A DNA stretch of 64,000 nucleotides from Procambarus clarkii. Taxonomy: Eukaryota; Arthropoda; Malacostraca; Decapoda; Cambaridae. The notes under the pieces are model-generated. The model worked only from the letters and a program-made list of their open reading frames with translations. It ran no database searches and was not told the origin of the DNA. Positions 11,510 through 21,583 of the stretch are shown here, one piece after another. Numbering within the stretch: position 1 is the stretch's first letter; each line of letters starts with the position of its first letter. Where the stretch lies: contig NC_091195.1 in assembly GCF_040958095.1 (NCBI RefSeq), positions 23,991,123 to 24,055,122 on the forward strand, in the 5' to 3' direction. Both the position numbers and the translations under genes were made by a program.

Positions 11510-12965
11510 ATTGTTTAATTACATCCTCTCTGGTAACTGCTAAACTCGTCAACCTGTCCTCATCCCCACCCACATAGACCTGTTCGGCTGAAGGCATATT
11601 GTTAAGTTCTTCTTTAGTAAATACAGATATAAAATATTTGTTAAAAATACTACTCATCTCCTTGTCATTATCCGTTATTTGACCTGTCTCAGATTTTAAT
11701 GGACCTATCCTTTCCCTAGTCTTAGTTCCATATAACTGAAAAAACCGTTTAGGATTTGACTTTGCTTGCTCTGCTATGCGAACTTCATAGTTTCGTTTTG
11801 CTTTCCTAATCTCTTTTTCACCATTTCTAACCAGTTGTACGAATTCCTGTTCTAAAGTGACCTCCCCATTTTTAATCCTTTTGTACCAAGCTCTCGTTTT
11901 ACCTATAAGGTTCTTCAAACTCTTTGTTATCCACTTTGGGTCATTAGTATTCGATCTACTCAATTTGTATGGTATACTACGTTCCTGTGCTTTGTTTAGA
12001 ATATTCTTAAATAAGTTATATATTGAATCCACATCGAAATCTCCATTTAAGTCACCTATCGCTGGGTTCATGTCTCGCTCCAAGACCGGCCCACATCCCA
12101 TACCCAAGACTTTCCAATCAATTTGAGCCAAAAAAATTCTTAGGCTATTAAAATCAGCTTTTCGAAAGTCTGGCACTTTAACAGAATTTTCTCCTACTGG
12201 TCTATTCCATTCTATGCTAAATCTGATTTCTTTGTGATCACTGTTCCCTAGCTCACTCCCTATTTCGATGTCATTAATTTGTGTTTCCCTGTTAGTTAAC
12301 ACTAAATCTAAAATATTATTTTCCCGTGTTGGTTCCTTAATGTGTTGCGTAAGAAAGCAATCGTCAATTAATTGTAGAAAATCTTCTGGTTCACTATTCC
12401 CTGTTTTGTTCAACCAGTTTATTCCGCTAAAATTAAAGTCACCCATGACATAAATACTGTTAGATCTAGATGCTCTAGATATTTCATCCCATAGGTGCTT
12501 TGCTTCCATTCTGTCTAAATTTGGTGGCCTATATATAACTCCTATTATAATATTATTAGCTTTTTCGTTTAATTCTATCCAAATAGTTTCTGTGTGTGGC
12601 TCAGTTTTGATTGCCTCTTTGAGACTACATTTCAAATTGTCCCTAACATATATGGCTACTCCACCTCCTCGTCTAATATATCTATCTGTGTGAAATAGTT
12701 TAAATCCATTTATTTGATATTCAGCTAATAGTTCTCTATTTTCTACATTCATCCACGTTTCGGTAAGTGCAATAATATCTATTTTTTCTGTGCAGACAAG
12801 AGCATTTAATTCGTTAATTTTATTTCTTAGACTTCTACTGTTAGTGTAATATACCCTAAGTGAATTGTTATTTTGAGGCTCTTCTCTTTCCCTGATCATT
12901 TTGCCAATTCCTTTCTCCCACAAACACATACTTTTATTACCTCCTTCCTCCAAATCAATTCCCAT
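11510..12965 (-). CDS. CR1 ORF2, endonuclease and pre-RT part only (partial)
   Basis: Open from the ATG at 12,965 (11 nt after the ORF1 stop) to the break at about 11,510. It contains the whole APE endonuclease (TETW, YRPPN, GDFN, SDH) and the linker up to DEDRLTSLAVTREDV, but no RT. Codons beyond the break belong to copy G. It cannot mobilise alone; the open frame probably reflects youth and not selection. Confidence 0.8.
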
Positions 12966-12976
12966 ACCTCTATCTA

Positions 12977-13828
12977 CTAACAGTTTAAACCCAAACAAAC
13001 ACCTCTAACCACTTCTTCCAACGAGTTCGCAACAGCAACAACCCCAGCTCTCGATAGATGCACCCCATCACGAGCATACATTTCATTTCTTCCATAGAAG
13101 TGTTCCCAGTTGTCTATGAAAGATATTGCATTTGATTTGCAATATCTTTCCAGCCGGCAATTGACACCAAGTGCCCTCGATATCCATTCATTTCCCACTC
13201 CCTTTCTTGGAAGAATGCCACATACGATCGGGACTCCTCCCTTGCTCCTAACTAGTTCTTTGGCTGTTTTATACCTCTGAATCAGTTCCTCACTTCCAAC
13301 TCGACCAACATCATTTCCTCCCACGCTAATGCAAATAATGGGATTGTTCCCATTTCCAGCCATAATATCATTCATGTGGTTTATAATATCATCAATGCCA
13401 GCTCCGGGATAGCAAACCCTTAACCTGTTCCCCCTGTCTCTAGCACAAAACGTTCTATCCAAATACCTTATCTGGGAATCTCCCACAACTAAGGTTTGCT
13501 TATGTACTTCCTTTACTCTCTGAGGGGCCTGCGCTTCCTTGCTCTTCGTTGTTTTCCCTTTTGCGCGATCCGCAGTCTCACCACAGCACTCGTCCTCCAA
13601 TACGTCAAATGAATTAGAAGTTGCTATGGCGTTTGAAGGCGGCTTTATCAAATTCTTCTTAAGGCCCCTGTCCTTCACAACTCTCCAAGACGAGGTCCCT
13701 TTACTACTGGTCTCCTCCTTCGTTACTTCTCGTTGTTCTTTCAGCTGACGCACCTCCTCCCGCAGAGAGTCCAACTCTGTCCTCAGGGCTCCCACTAGAG
13801 TCACCAGGTCCTTCACTACAACTTCCAT
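12977..13828 (-). CDS. CR1 ORF1: coiled coil plus SGNH esterase (complete)
   Basis: Starts at the ATG at 13,828 (MEVVVKDLVTLVGALRTEL); an upstream TTG extension is not used here. 283 aa. Residues ~5-40 form a heptad-like coiled coil. Residues ~45-110 are a basic linker. The rest is an SGNH hydrolase with GDSQ (catalytic Ser, ~118), GGND (Asn, ~172) and DGVH (Asp/His, ~254/257). ORF1 proteins of CR1 elements are thought to bind RNA and lipid esters in the ribonucleoprotein, but that is family inference. This is the reference full-length ORF1 for the window. Confidence 0.87.
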   Translation of the reverse strand: MEVVVKDLVTLVGALRTELDSLREEVRQLKEQREVTKEETSSKGTSSWRVVKDRGLKKNLIKPPSNAIATSNSFDVLEDECCGETADRAKGKTTKSKEAQAPQRVKEVHKQTLVVGDSQIRYLDRTFCARDRGNRLRVCYPGAGIDDIINHMNDIMAGNGNNPIICISVGGNDVGRVGSEELIQRYKTAKELVRSKGGVPIVCGILPRKGVGNEWISRALGVNCRLERYCKSNAISFIDNWEHFYGRNEMYARDGVHLSRAGVVAVANSLEEVVRGVCLGLNC

Positions 13829-13904
13829 ATTGCTATGATAATATAACAATACTCAGGAGCTCCGGTTAACACACCCTCTCACTGAGACTATCTGCGCCTG
13901 ACTC

Positions 13905-14478
13905 CATATTCACTGTGATATGGTATGAACAAGCCACTGGTTACTCCTCTTTCAAGCCTGGCAAAAAGATATCCAGAGACATTGCAGTAGCCATACACAG
14001 ACTCAGACTTGGGTACAAGTGCTGCTGGGAGGTAATGAACCCAATAGTTAAAGAGTGTCACATCTGTGAAACTGAGGCAGAGGCGCCGCTATTGCACTAC
14101 TTACTGGAATGTGAAGCTACTGAACCCCTGCGCATCAAACTCAACATTAATCCAACGACAGCAGCTGCATTAGATGCACATTCCACCGCAACTACAATGA
14201 TTAGAAAAGCTGTTGAGGAATGGGACTCATTAGTGAGCATTCTGCATCTACATCTGCCACCAAGATAATGTTAATAAAATAAGATTAAAACCAGTGCAAT
14301 AAAACAGGAGCGACAAATAAGCAGAGAAAAAGGAGAAGTCCTCCTCCATTTTAAACTTAGACCTAAATATCACAGGAAAAAGGTTATCATGTATAACCAA
14401 ACTCAATTACGGGCTCACCATAGCCCGTGCTACATGGACACTCCGTCCTGAATAGCTAAATCTTTAACAACAACAACA
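13905..14478 (+). mobile_element. I-group (Nimb-like) LINE, 5'-truncated 3' end with (AAC)n tail
   Basis: The extreme 3' end of a LINE from the RNase H-bearing I group. It has the C-terminal coding end, a 3' UTR with the inverted strings tacgggc/gcccgtg near 14,410-14,431, and a terminal aacaacaacaac tail at about 14,467-14,477. The type is assigned from the C-terminal zinc-knuckle protein and this tail, which I recognise from decapod repeats. It separates CR1 copy H from CR1 copy I. Confidence 0.75.
13911..14268 (+). pseudogene. C-terminal zinc-knuckle end of I-group LINE ORF2 (partial)
   Basis: An open frame ending at 14,268 encodes the last ~117 residues of a LINE polyprotein. It has a conserved RLRLGYKCCWEV block and a CHIC-x9-H-x4-C zinc knuckle (CHICETEAEAPLLHYLLEC), the usual end of I and Jockey-type ORF2. 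RT and RNase H are absent by truncation. A homologous block (TTARLRLGFKYLWE) sits downstream of RNase H at 55,924-56,274, supporting the assignment. Confidence 0.75.
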
Positions 14479-15413
14479 TTGGAATAGCCATGCCCTAATC
14501 CAACTTAATATAGCACCTCCAATACCGTGAGCCTCTATTTTTTTAATCAATCTTTCATGTGGCACTGTATCAAAAGCTTTGCTAAAGTCAAGGTACACAA
14601 CATCACAGTCCTTACCACTATCAACTGCCTCAACTATGCTGGAATAAAAAGATAGCAAAGTTGTTAAACATGAACGGCCATTTGTAAAACCATGTTGCGA
14701 CTCATTTATTAATTTGTGTTTTTCAAGATGAAGACGAATTGTATTTGCAATTATAGATTCAAGTAACTTTCCCACAATAGACGTTAGGCTAATTGGTCGA
14801 TAGTTTGACGCAAGTGATCTATCTCCTTTCTTAAAAATTGGTACCACATTAGCTACCTTCCATGACTCAAGCACTCTGCCTGACTCTATTGAATTATTAA
14901 ATATGGTAGACAGAATATGGTAGGCTCGGAAAGCTCCTCTTTGCATTCTTTAAGCACCCTGGCAAACACTTCATCCGGCCCTGGAGATTTGTTTGGTTTA
15001 AGTTTAACTATTTGTTTAATTACATCCTCCCTGGTAACTGCTAAAGTAGTCAACCTGTCCTTGTCCCCACCCACATACACTTGTTCGGCTGAAGGCATAT
15101 TGTTAAGTTCCTCTTTAGTAAGTACAGATACAAAATATTTATTAAAAATACTACTCATCTCTTCATCATTATCCGTTATTTGATCTGTCTCAGTTTTTAA
15201 TGGACCCATCCTTTCCCTAATCTTTGTCCGGTATAACTGGAAAAACCCTTTAGGATTTGTCTTTGCTTGCTCTGCTATGCGACCTTCATAGTTTCTTTTT
15301 GCTTTCCTTATCTCTTTTTTAACATTTCTAACTACTGTAGTTGTACGAATTCCTGTTCTAAACTGACTTCCCCATTCTTAATCCTTTTTTACCACGCTCT
15401 CTTTTTACCAATA
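14479..15413 (-). mobile_element. CR1 copy I, internal ORF2 fragment
   Basis: A minus-strand CR1 fragment covering ORF2 from about the IGKKRAW region to AWLFQ in the RT. Both ends are missing: the low-coordinate side is cut by the I-group LINE, the other by copy J. The remaining frame (14,464-14,946 and 14,886-15,209) is broken near 14,905-14,930 by an insertion and lacks the FADD box. It is more diverged from the F/L/N group than those are from each other. Confidence 0.75.
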
Positions 15414-15938
15414 ACATAAGAACAAAGGTAACTGCAGAAGGCCTATTGGCCCATACGAGGCAGCTCCTATCTATAACCCCCCAATCCCACTCATATACAT
15501 GTCCAACCCGCGTTTGAAACAATCGAGGGACCCCATCTCCACCACGTTACGCAGCAATTGGTTCCACAAATCAAGAACCCTGTTACTAAACCAGTATTTA
15601 CCCAAGTCTTTCCTAAATCCAAACTTTTCCAATTTATACCCATTGTTTCGTGTTCTGTCTTGTGTTGATAATTTTAATACCCTATTAATATCCCCTTTGT
15701 TATATCCATTTATCCACTTGTAAACCTCTATCATGTCACCCTTAACTCTTCGCCTTTCCAGTGAATGCAACTTAAGATTTGTTAATCTTTTTTCATATGA
15801 AAGATTTCTAATTTTGGGAATTAACTTAGTCAACCTACGCTGGACACGTTCAAGTGAATTTATATCCATTCTATAGTACGGCGACCAAAACTGGACTGCA
15901 TAATCTAAATGGGGCCTAACCAGAGTAAGATATAGCTA
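15414..15938 (-). mobile_element. CR1 copy J, 5'-truncated 3' end
   Basis: Starts with the tail repeats and GGCC hairpin (15,414-15,455), then the ORF2 C-terminal ~145 codons (open 15,471-15,869). It ends 5' at about 15,938, where the tail of copy K begins. It is one of three consecutive same-orientation copies. Confidence 0.8.
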
Positions 15939-16588
15939 AAGAACATAAGAACATAAGAACAAAGGTAACCGCAGAAGGCCTATTGGCCCATACGAGGCAG
16001 CTCCTATCTATAACCACCCAATCCCACTCATATACTTGTCCAACCCGCGCTTGAAACAATCGAGGAACCCCACCTCCACCACGTTACGCGGCAATTGGTT
16101 CCACAAATCAACAACCCTGTTACTGAACCAGTATTTACCCAAGTCTTTCCTAAATCTAAACTTATCCAATTTATACCCATTGTTTCGTGTTCTGTCTTGT
16201 GTTTATATGTTTAATACCCTATTAATATCCCCCCTGTTATGTCCATTCATCCACTTGTAAACCTCTATCATGTCACCCCTAACTCTTTGCCTTTCCAGTG
16301 AATGCAACTTAAGCTTTGTTAATCTTTCTTCATATAAAAGATTTCTAATTCGGGGAATTAACTTAGTCATCCTACGTTGGACACGTTCAAGTGAATTTAT
16401 ATCCATTCTATAATACGGCGACGAAAACTGAACTGCATAATCTAAATGGGGCCTAACCAGAGCAAGATATAGCTTAAGAACCACACCAGGTGTCTTGTTA
16501 CTAACGCTTCGATTAATAAATCCCAGTGTCCTATTCGCCTTATTACGAACATTCGTGAATTGATCCTTTTGTTTTAAATTCTTACTAA
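15939..16588 (-). mobile_element. CR1 copy K, 3' end, target of the LTR array
   Basis: Tail repeats at 15,939-15,965, then ORF2 C-terminal sequence up to the KNLKQKDQ region. The element is cut exactly where the outer end of the LTR array begins (tgtcgtgacg at 16,589). The continuation of K is not found in the window; it would lie beyond the array, where satellite DNA now sits. Confidence 0.8.
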
Positions 16589-16690
16589 TGTCGTGACGCT
16601 GAACCCCGGTTCATTCCGAACACAGCGATTACACAGCACATAACACCTTGCCTCAGCAACCGTTACTACCACCTATACTCCTACACATAA
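16589..16690 (-). mobile_element. LTR1 of non-autonomous LTR element, segment 1 of 3
   Basis: The outer end of the first LTR, in reverse complement. It is nearly identical to the starts of LTR2 (29,853), LTR3 (33,947) and LTR4 (38,033). Interrupted at cctacac by CR1 copy L; it resumes at 20,538. Confidence 0.85.
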
Positions 16691-16755
16691 GAACATAACA
16701 TAAGAACAAAGGTAACTGCAGAAGGCCTATTGGCCCATACGAGGCAGCTCCTATT

Positions 16756-19692
16756 CTATAACCACCCAATCCCACTCATATACTTGTCCAACCCGTGCTT
16801 GAAACAATCGAGGGACCCCACCTCCACAATGTTACGCGGCAATTGGTTCCACAAATCAACAACCCTGTTACTGAACCAGTATTTACCCAAGTCTTTCCTA
16901 AATCTAAACTTATCCAATTTATATCCATTGTTTCGTGTTCTGTCCTGTGTTGATACTTTTAATACCCTATTAATATCCCCCCGGTTATGTCCATTCATCC
17001 ACTTGTAAACCTCTATCATGTCACCCCTAACTCTTCGCCTTTCCAGTGAATGCAACTTAAGCTTTGTTAATCTTTCTTCATATGAAAGATTTCTAATTTG
17101 GGGAATTAACTTAGTCATCCTACGCTGGACACGTTCAAGTGAATTTATATCCATTCTATAATATGGCGACCAAAACTGAACTGCATAATCTAAATGGGGC
17201 CTAACTAGAGCAAGATATAGCTTGAGAACCACACCAGGTGTCTTGTTACTAACGCTGCGATTAATAAATCCAAGTGTCCGATTTGCCTTATTACGAACAT
17301 TTATGCATTGATCCTTTTGTTTTAAATTCTTACTAATCATAACTCCCAGATCCCTTTCGCAATCCGACTTCGCAATCACAACACCATCTAGCTCGTATCT
17401 TGTAACTCTATCATCATTACCTAACCTCAGAACTTTACATTTATCAGCATTAAACTGCATCTGCCAATCCTTTGACCATTTCAAAACCCTATCTAGATCA
17501 ACTTGAAGTGATAGTGAGTCCTCCTCCGAATTAATTTCCCTACCGATTTTCGTATCATCGGCAAATTTGCAAATGTTGCTACTCAAACCTGAATCTAAAT
17601 CATTTATATATATTATAAACAACAGAGGTCCCAGGACAGAGCCTTGAGGCACTCCACTTACAACATTTTCCCACTCTGACTTGATTCCATTTATACTAAC
17701 TCTCTGTTTCCTATGGTATAGCCATGCCCTAATCCAGCTTAATATAGCACCCCCAATACCATGAGACTCTATTTTTTTAATCAGTCTTTCATGTGGCACT
17801 GTATCAAAAGCTTTGCTAAAGTCAAGGTATACAACATCGCAATCCTTACCACTATCAACTGCCTCAACAATGCTAGAATAAAAAGATAACAAATTTGTTA
17901 AACATGAACGGCCATTTATAAAACCATGTTGCGACTCAATTATTAATTTATGTTTTTCAAGATGAAGACGAATTTTATTTGCTATTATAGATTCGAGTAA
18001 CTTTCCCACAATAGACGTTAGGCTAATTGGTCGATAGTTAGACGCAAGTGATCTATCTCCTTTCTTAAAAACTGGTATCACATTAGCAACTTTCCAAAAC
18101 TCTGGCACTCTGCCTGACTCTATTGATTTATTAAATATGGTTGACAGTGGGTCACAAAGCTCCTCTTTGCATTCTTTAAGCACCCTAGCAAACACTTCAT
18201 CCGGCCCTGGGGATTTGTTTGGTTTGAGTTTTACTATTTGTTTAAGAACATCCTCCCTGGTAACTGCTAAACTCGTCAACCTGTCCTCGTCCCCACCCAC
18301 ATAGACTTGTTCGGCTGAAGGCATATTGTTAAGTTCCTCTTTAGTAAATACAGATACAAAATATTTATTAAAAATACTACTCATCTCTTCATCACTATCT
18401 GTTATTTGACCTGTCTCAGTTTTTAACGGACCTATCCTTTCCCTAGTCTTAGTACGATATAACTGAAAAAACCCTTTAGGATTTGTCTTTGCTTGCCCTG
18501 CTATGCGAACTTCATAGTTTCTTTTTGCTTTCCTTATCTCTTTTTTAACATTTCTAACCAGTTGTACGAATTCCTGTTCTAAAGTGACCTCCCCATTTTT
18601 AATCCTTTTGTACCAAGCTCTCTTTTTACCTATAAGGTTCTTCAAATTCTTTGTTATCCACTTTGGGTCATTAGTATACGATCTATTCAATTTGAATGGT
18701 ATACTACGTTCCTGTGCTTTGTTTAGAATATTCTTAAATAAGTTATATATTGAATCCACATCGAAATCCCCATTTAAGTCACCTATCGCTGGGTTCATGT
18801 CTCGCTCCAAGACCGGCCCACACCCCATACCCAAGCCTTTCCAATCAATTTGACCCAAAAAATTTCTTAGGCTATTAAAATCAGCTTTTCGAAAATCTGG
18901 CACTTTAACAGAATTTTCTCCTACTGGTCTATTCCATTCTATGCTAAATCTGATTTCTTTGTGATCACTGCTCCCTAGCTCACTCCCTATTTCGATGTCA
19001 TTAATTTGCGTTTCCCTGTTAGTTAACACTAAATCTAAAATATTATTTTCCCGTGTTGGTTCCTTAATGTGTTGCGTAAGAAAGCAATCGTCAATTAATT
19101 CTAGAAAATCTTCTGCTTCACTATTCCCTGTTTTGTTCAACCAGTTTATTCCGCTAAAATTAAAGTCACCCATGACATAAATACTGTTAGATCTAGATGC
19201 TCTAGATATTTCATCCCATAGATGCTTTGCTTCCATTCTGTCTAAATTTGGTGGCCTATATATTACTCCTATTATAATATTATTAGCTTTTTCGTATAAT
19301 TCAATCCAAATAGTTTCTGTGTGTGGCTCTGTTTTGATTCCCTCTTTGAGACTACATTTCAAATTGTCCCTAACATATATGGCTACTCCACCTCCTCGTC
19401 TAATATATCTATCTGTGTGAAATAGTTTAAATCCATATATTTGATATTCAGCTAATAGTTCTCTATTTTCTACATTCATCCACGTTTCGGTAAGTGCAAT
19501 AATATCTATTTTTTCTGTGCAGACAAGAGCATTTAATTCGTTAATTTTATTTCTTAGACTTCTACTGTTAGTGTAATATACCCTAAGTGAATTGTTATTT
19601 TGCGGACCTTCTCTTTCCCTGATCGTTTTGCCAATTCCTTTCTCCCACAAACACATACTTTTATTACCTCCTTCCTCCAAATCAATTCCCAT
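16756..19692 (-). CDS. CR1 ORF2: APE endonuclease-reverse transcriptase (intact)
   Basis: An uninterrupted 978-aa frame from the ATG at 19,692, ending at 16,756. It has the same domain layout as the copy at 3,850-6,786: endonuclease motifs TETW, GDFN and SDH, and RT motifs YRPISLTS, LDFSKAFD, PQGS and FADD. It differs from that copy at only a handful of residues (for example AWLYHRKQ in place of AWLYQRKQ). No disabling change is visible. With its ORF1 only slightly truncated, it is a candidate for a recently active source or its direct offspring. Confidence 0.93.
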   Translation of the reverse strand: MGIDLEEGGNKSMCLWEKGIGKTIREREGPQNNNSLRVYYTNSRSLRNKINELNALVCTEKIDIIALTETWMNVENRELLAEYQIYGFKLFHTDRYIRRGGGVAIYVRDNLKCSLKEGIKTEPHTETIWIELYEKANNIIIGVIYRPPNLDRMEAKHLWDEISRASRSNSIYVMGDFNFSGINWLNKTGNSEAEDFLELIDDCFLTQHIKEPTRENNILDLVLTNRETQINDIEIGSELGSSDHKEIRFSIEWNRPVGENSVKVPDFRKADFNSLRNFLGQIDWKGLGMGCGPVLERDMNPAIGDLNGDFDVDSIYNLFKNILNKAQERSIPFKLNRSYTNDPKWITKNLKNLIGKKRAWYKRIKNGEVTLEQEFVQLVRNVKKEIRKAKRNYEVRIAGQAKTNPKGFFQLYRTKTRERIGPLKTETGQITDSDEEMSSIFNKYFVSVFTKEELNNMPSAEQVYVGGDEDRLTSLAVTREDVLKQIVKLKPNKSPGPDEVFARVLKECKEELCDPLSTIFNKSIESGRVPEFWKVANVIPVFKKGDRSLASNYRPISLTSIVGKLLESIIANKIRLHLEKHKLIIESQHGFINGRSCLTNLLSFYSSIVEAVDSGKDCDVVYLDFSKAFDTVPHERLIKKIESHGIGGAILSWIRAWLYHRKQRVSINGIKSEWENVVSGVPQGSVLGPLLFIIYINDLDSGLSSNICKFADDTKIGREINSEEDSLSLQVDLDRVLKWSKDWQMQFNADKCKVLRLGNDDRVTRYELDGVVIAKSDCERDLGVMISKNLKQKDQCINVRNKANRTLGFINRSVSNKTPGVVLKLYLALVRPHLDYAVQFWSPYYRMDINSLERVQRRMTKLIPQIRNLSYEERLTKLKLHSLERRRVRGDMIEVYKWMNGHNRGDINRVLKVSTQDRTRNNGYKLDKFRFRKDLGKYWFSNRVVDLWNQLPRNIVEVGSLDCFKHGLDKYMSGIGWL

Positions 19693-19703
19693 ACCTCTAT
19701 CTA

Positions 19704-20537
19704 CTAACAGTTTAAACCCAAACAAACACCTCTAACCACTTCTTCTAGCGAGTTCGCAACAGCAACAACCCCAGCTCTCGATAGATGCACCCCATCACGA
19801 GCATACATTTCATTTCTTCCATAGAAGTGTTCCCAGTTGTCTATGAAAGATATTGCATTTGATTTGCAATATCTTTCCAGCCGGCAATTGACACCAAGTG
19901 CCCTCGATATCCATTCATTTCCCACTCCCTTTCTTGGAAGAATGCCACATATGATCGGGATTCCTCCCTTGCTCCTAACTAACTCTATGGCTGTTTTATA
20001 CCTCTGAATCAGTTCCTCACTCCTGACTCGACCAACATCATTTCCTCCCACGCTAATGCAAATAATGGGATTGTTCCCATTACCAGCCATAATATCATTC
20101 ATGTTGTTTATAATATCACCAATGCCAGCTCCGGGATAGCAAACCCTTAACCTGTTCCCCCTATCTCTAGCACAAAACGTTCTATCCAAATACCTTATCT
20201 GGGAATCTCCCACAACTAATGTTTGCTTAGGTACTTCCTTTACTTTCTGAGGGGCCTGCGCTTCCTTTCTCTTCGTTGCTTTCCCTTTTGCGCGATCCAC
20301 AGTCTCTCCACAGCACTCGTCCTCCAAAACGTCAAATGAATTTGAAGTTGCTATGGCGTTTGAAGGCGGCTTTATCAAAGTCTTCTTAAGGCCCCTGTCT
20401 TTCGCAACTCTCCAAGACGAGGTCCCTTTACTGCTGGTCTCCTCCTTCGTTACTTCTCGTTGTTTTTTAAGCTGACGCACCTCCTCCCGCAGAGAGTCCA
20501 ACTCTGTCCTCAGGGCTCCCACTAGAGTCACCAGGTC
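19704..20537 (-). CDS. CR1 ORF1: SGNH esterase protein, 5' codons missing
   Basis: Open from the insertion boundary to the stop at 19,704. The first codons (MEVVVK in copy H) are lost by 5' truncation; a GTG/Met-like start shown by naive calling is not credible. Coiled coil LVGALRTELDSLREEVRQLKK is followed by a linker and an SGNH hydrolase with GDSQ (Ser), GGND (Asn) and DGVH (Asp, His). It is followed after 11 nt by the ORF2 ATG. Confidence 0.87.
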   Translation of the reverse strand, partial: DLVTLVGALRTELDSLREEVRQLKKQREVTKEETSSKGTSSWRVAKDRGLKKTLIKPPSNAIATSNSFDVLEDECCGETVDRAKGKATKRKEAQAPQKVKEVPKQTLVVGDSQIRYLDRTFCARDRGNRLRVCYPGAGIGDIINNMNDIMAGNGNNPIICISVGGNDVGRVRSEELIQRYKTAIELVRSKGGIPIICGILPRKGVGNEWISRALGVNCRLERYCKSNAISFIDNWEHFYGRNEMYARDGVHLSRAGVVAVANSLEEVVRGVCLGLNC

Positions 20538-20729
20538 CTACACACACCAGACCCTTGAGGCGTACCACTAGGTTTGTACTGGAACACAATGAGTGAACAT
20601 ATGGAAGGTATTTAAAGGCCGTCGAGTTTTGTCATTTAATTACAAAGAATAGACTCTGACAAATAATACTATATTAATTAACATACTCTATTAGGTCAAT
20701 ACACTTCCAATACCCATAGACCACTTGAC
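20538..20729 (-). mobile_element. LTR1, segment 2 of 3
   Basis: Sequence between CR1 copies L and M that matches bases ~100-290 of the other LTRs (tacacacaccagacccttgagg onward, through gaccacttgac). It has no coding content. Interrupted at ttgac by CR1 copy M/O and continued at 25,592. Confidence 0.85.
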
Positions 20730-21175
20730 ATAAGAACATAAGAACATAAGAACAAAGGTAACTGCAGAAGGCCTATTGGCCCATGCGAGGCAGCTCCTAT
20801 TCTATAACCACCCAATCCCACTCATATACTTGTCCAACCCGTGCTTGAAACAATCGAGGGACCCCACCTCCACAATGTTACGCGGCAATTGGTTCCACAA
20901 ATCAACAACCCTGTTACTGAACCAGTATTTACCCAAGTCTTTCCTAAATCTAAACTTATCCAATTTATATCCATTGTTTCGTGTTGATACTTTTAATACC
21001 CTATTAATATCCCCCCGGTTATGTCCATTCATCCATTTGTAAACCTCTATCATGTCACCCCTAACTCTTCGCCTTTCCAGTGAATGCAACTTAAGCTTTG
21101 TTAATCTTTCTTCATATGAAAGATTTCTAATTTGGGGAATTAACTTAGTCATCCTACGCTGGACACGTTCAAGTA
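20730..21175 (-). mobile_element. CR1 copy M/O, 3' segment
   Basis: Tail repeats and the ORF2 C-terminal segment (open 20,802-21,152, with a 12-bp in-frame loss of the TQDR codons near 20,985). It is interrupted at ggacacgttcaagt by copy N and resumes at aagtgaatttatatcc (24,591), with aagt present on both sides. The left flank gaccacttgac places the insertion in LTR1. Confidence 0.88.
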
Positions 21176-21197
21176 GGGAACAATCCCATTATTTGCA

Positions 21198-21572
21198 GGG
21201 AACAATCCCATTATTTGCATTAGCGTGGGAGGAAATGATGTTGGTCGAGTTAGGAGTGAGGAACTGATTCAGAGGTATAAAACAGCCATAGAGTTAGTTA
21301 GGAGCAAGGGAGGAATCCCGATCATATGTGGCATTCTTCCAAGAAAGGGAGTGGGAAATGAATGGATATCGAGGGCACTTGGTGTCAATTGCCGGCTGGA
21401 AAGATATTGCAAATCAAATGCAATATCTTTCATAGACAACTGGGAACACTTCTATGGAAGAAATTAAATGTATGCTCGTGATGGGGTGCATCTATCGAGA
21501 GCTGGGGTTGTTGCTGTTGCGAACTCGTTAGAAGAAGTGGTTAGAGGTGTTTGTTTGGGTTTAAACTGTTAG
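21198..21572 (+). pseudogene. CR1 ORF1 3' part (SGNH esterase), with nonsense codon
   Basis: Encodes the second half of the esterase from NNPIICISVGGND to the stop TAG at 21,570-21,572. The codon for Glu in FYGRNEMYARDG is TAA here (21,465-21,467), so the Asp-His pair of DGVH is cut off. The Ser block is missing through truncation. Non-functional. Confidence 0.82.
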
Positions 21573-21583
21573 TAGATAGAGGT

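Larger units (their letters stand above)
11496..13904 (-). mobile_element. CR1 copy H, 5' half (5' UTR, ORF1, endonuclease)
   Basis: This copy keeps its 5' end but lacks most of the RT; the lower-coordinate side stops at the ORF2 segment VTREDVIKQ next to copy G. It is the only copy here with an uninterrupted, full-length ORF1 and a readable 5' UTR (ending near cactcaggagctccggttaac in plus-strand sense). The I-group LINE fragment begins right after its 5' end. Confidence 0.85.
16691..20537 (-). mobile_element. CR1-clade LINE copy L, nearly full length, inserted in LTR1
   Basis: A young CR1 copy with tail, intact ORF2 and nearly complete ORF1; only the 5' UTR and the first few ORF1 codons are missing. 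The target is known from the paralogous LTRs. The LTR reads ...ctcctacacacaccag... and the copy sits between ctcctacac and tacacacaccag, giving a short duplication (tacac, up to cctacac) at both ends. That makes the insertion site and both element ends precise. Confidence 0.92.

Noticed and set aside
14410-14431. tacgggc...gcccgtg hairpin as a transcription terminator
   Set aside because: It lies in the 3' UTR of a LINE in a eukaryote; more likely part of that element's 3' structure.
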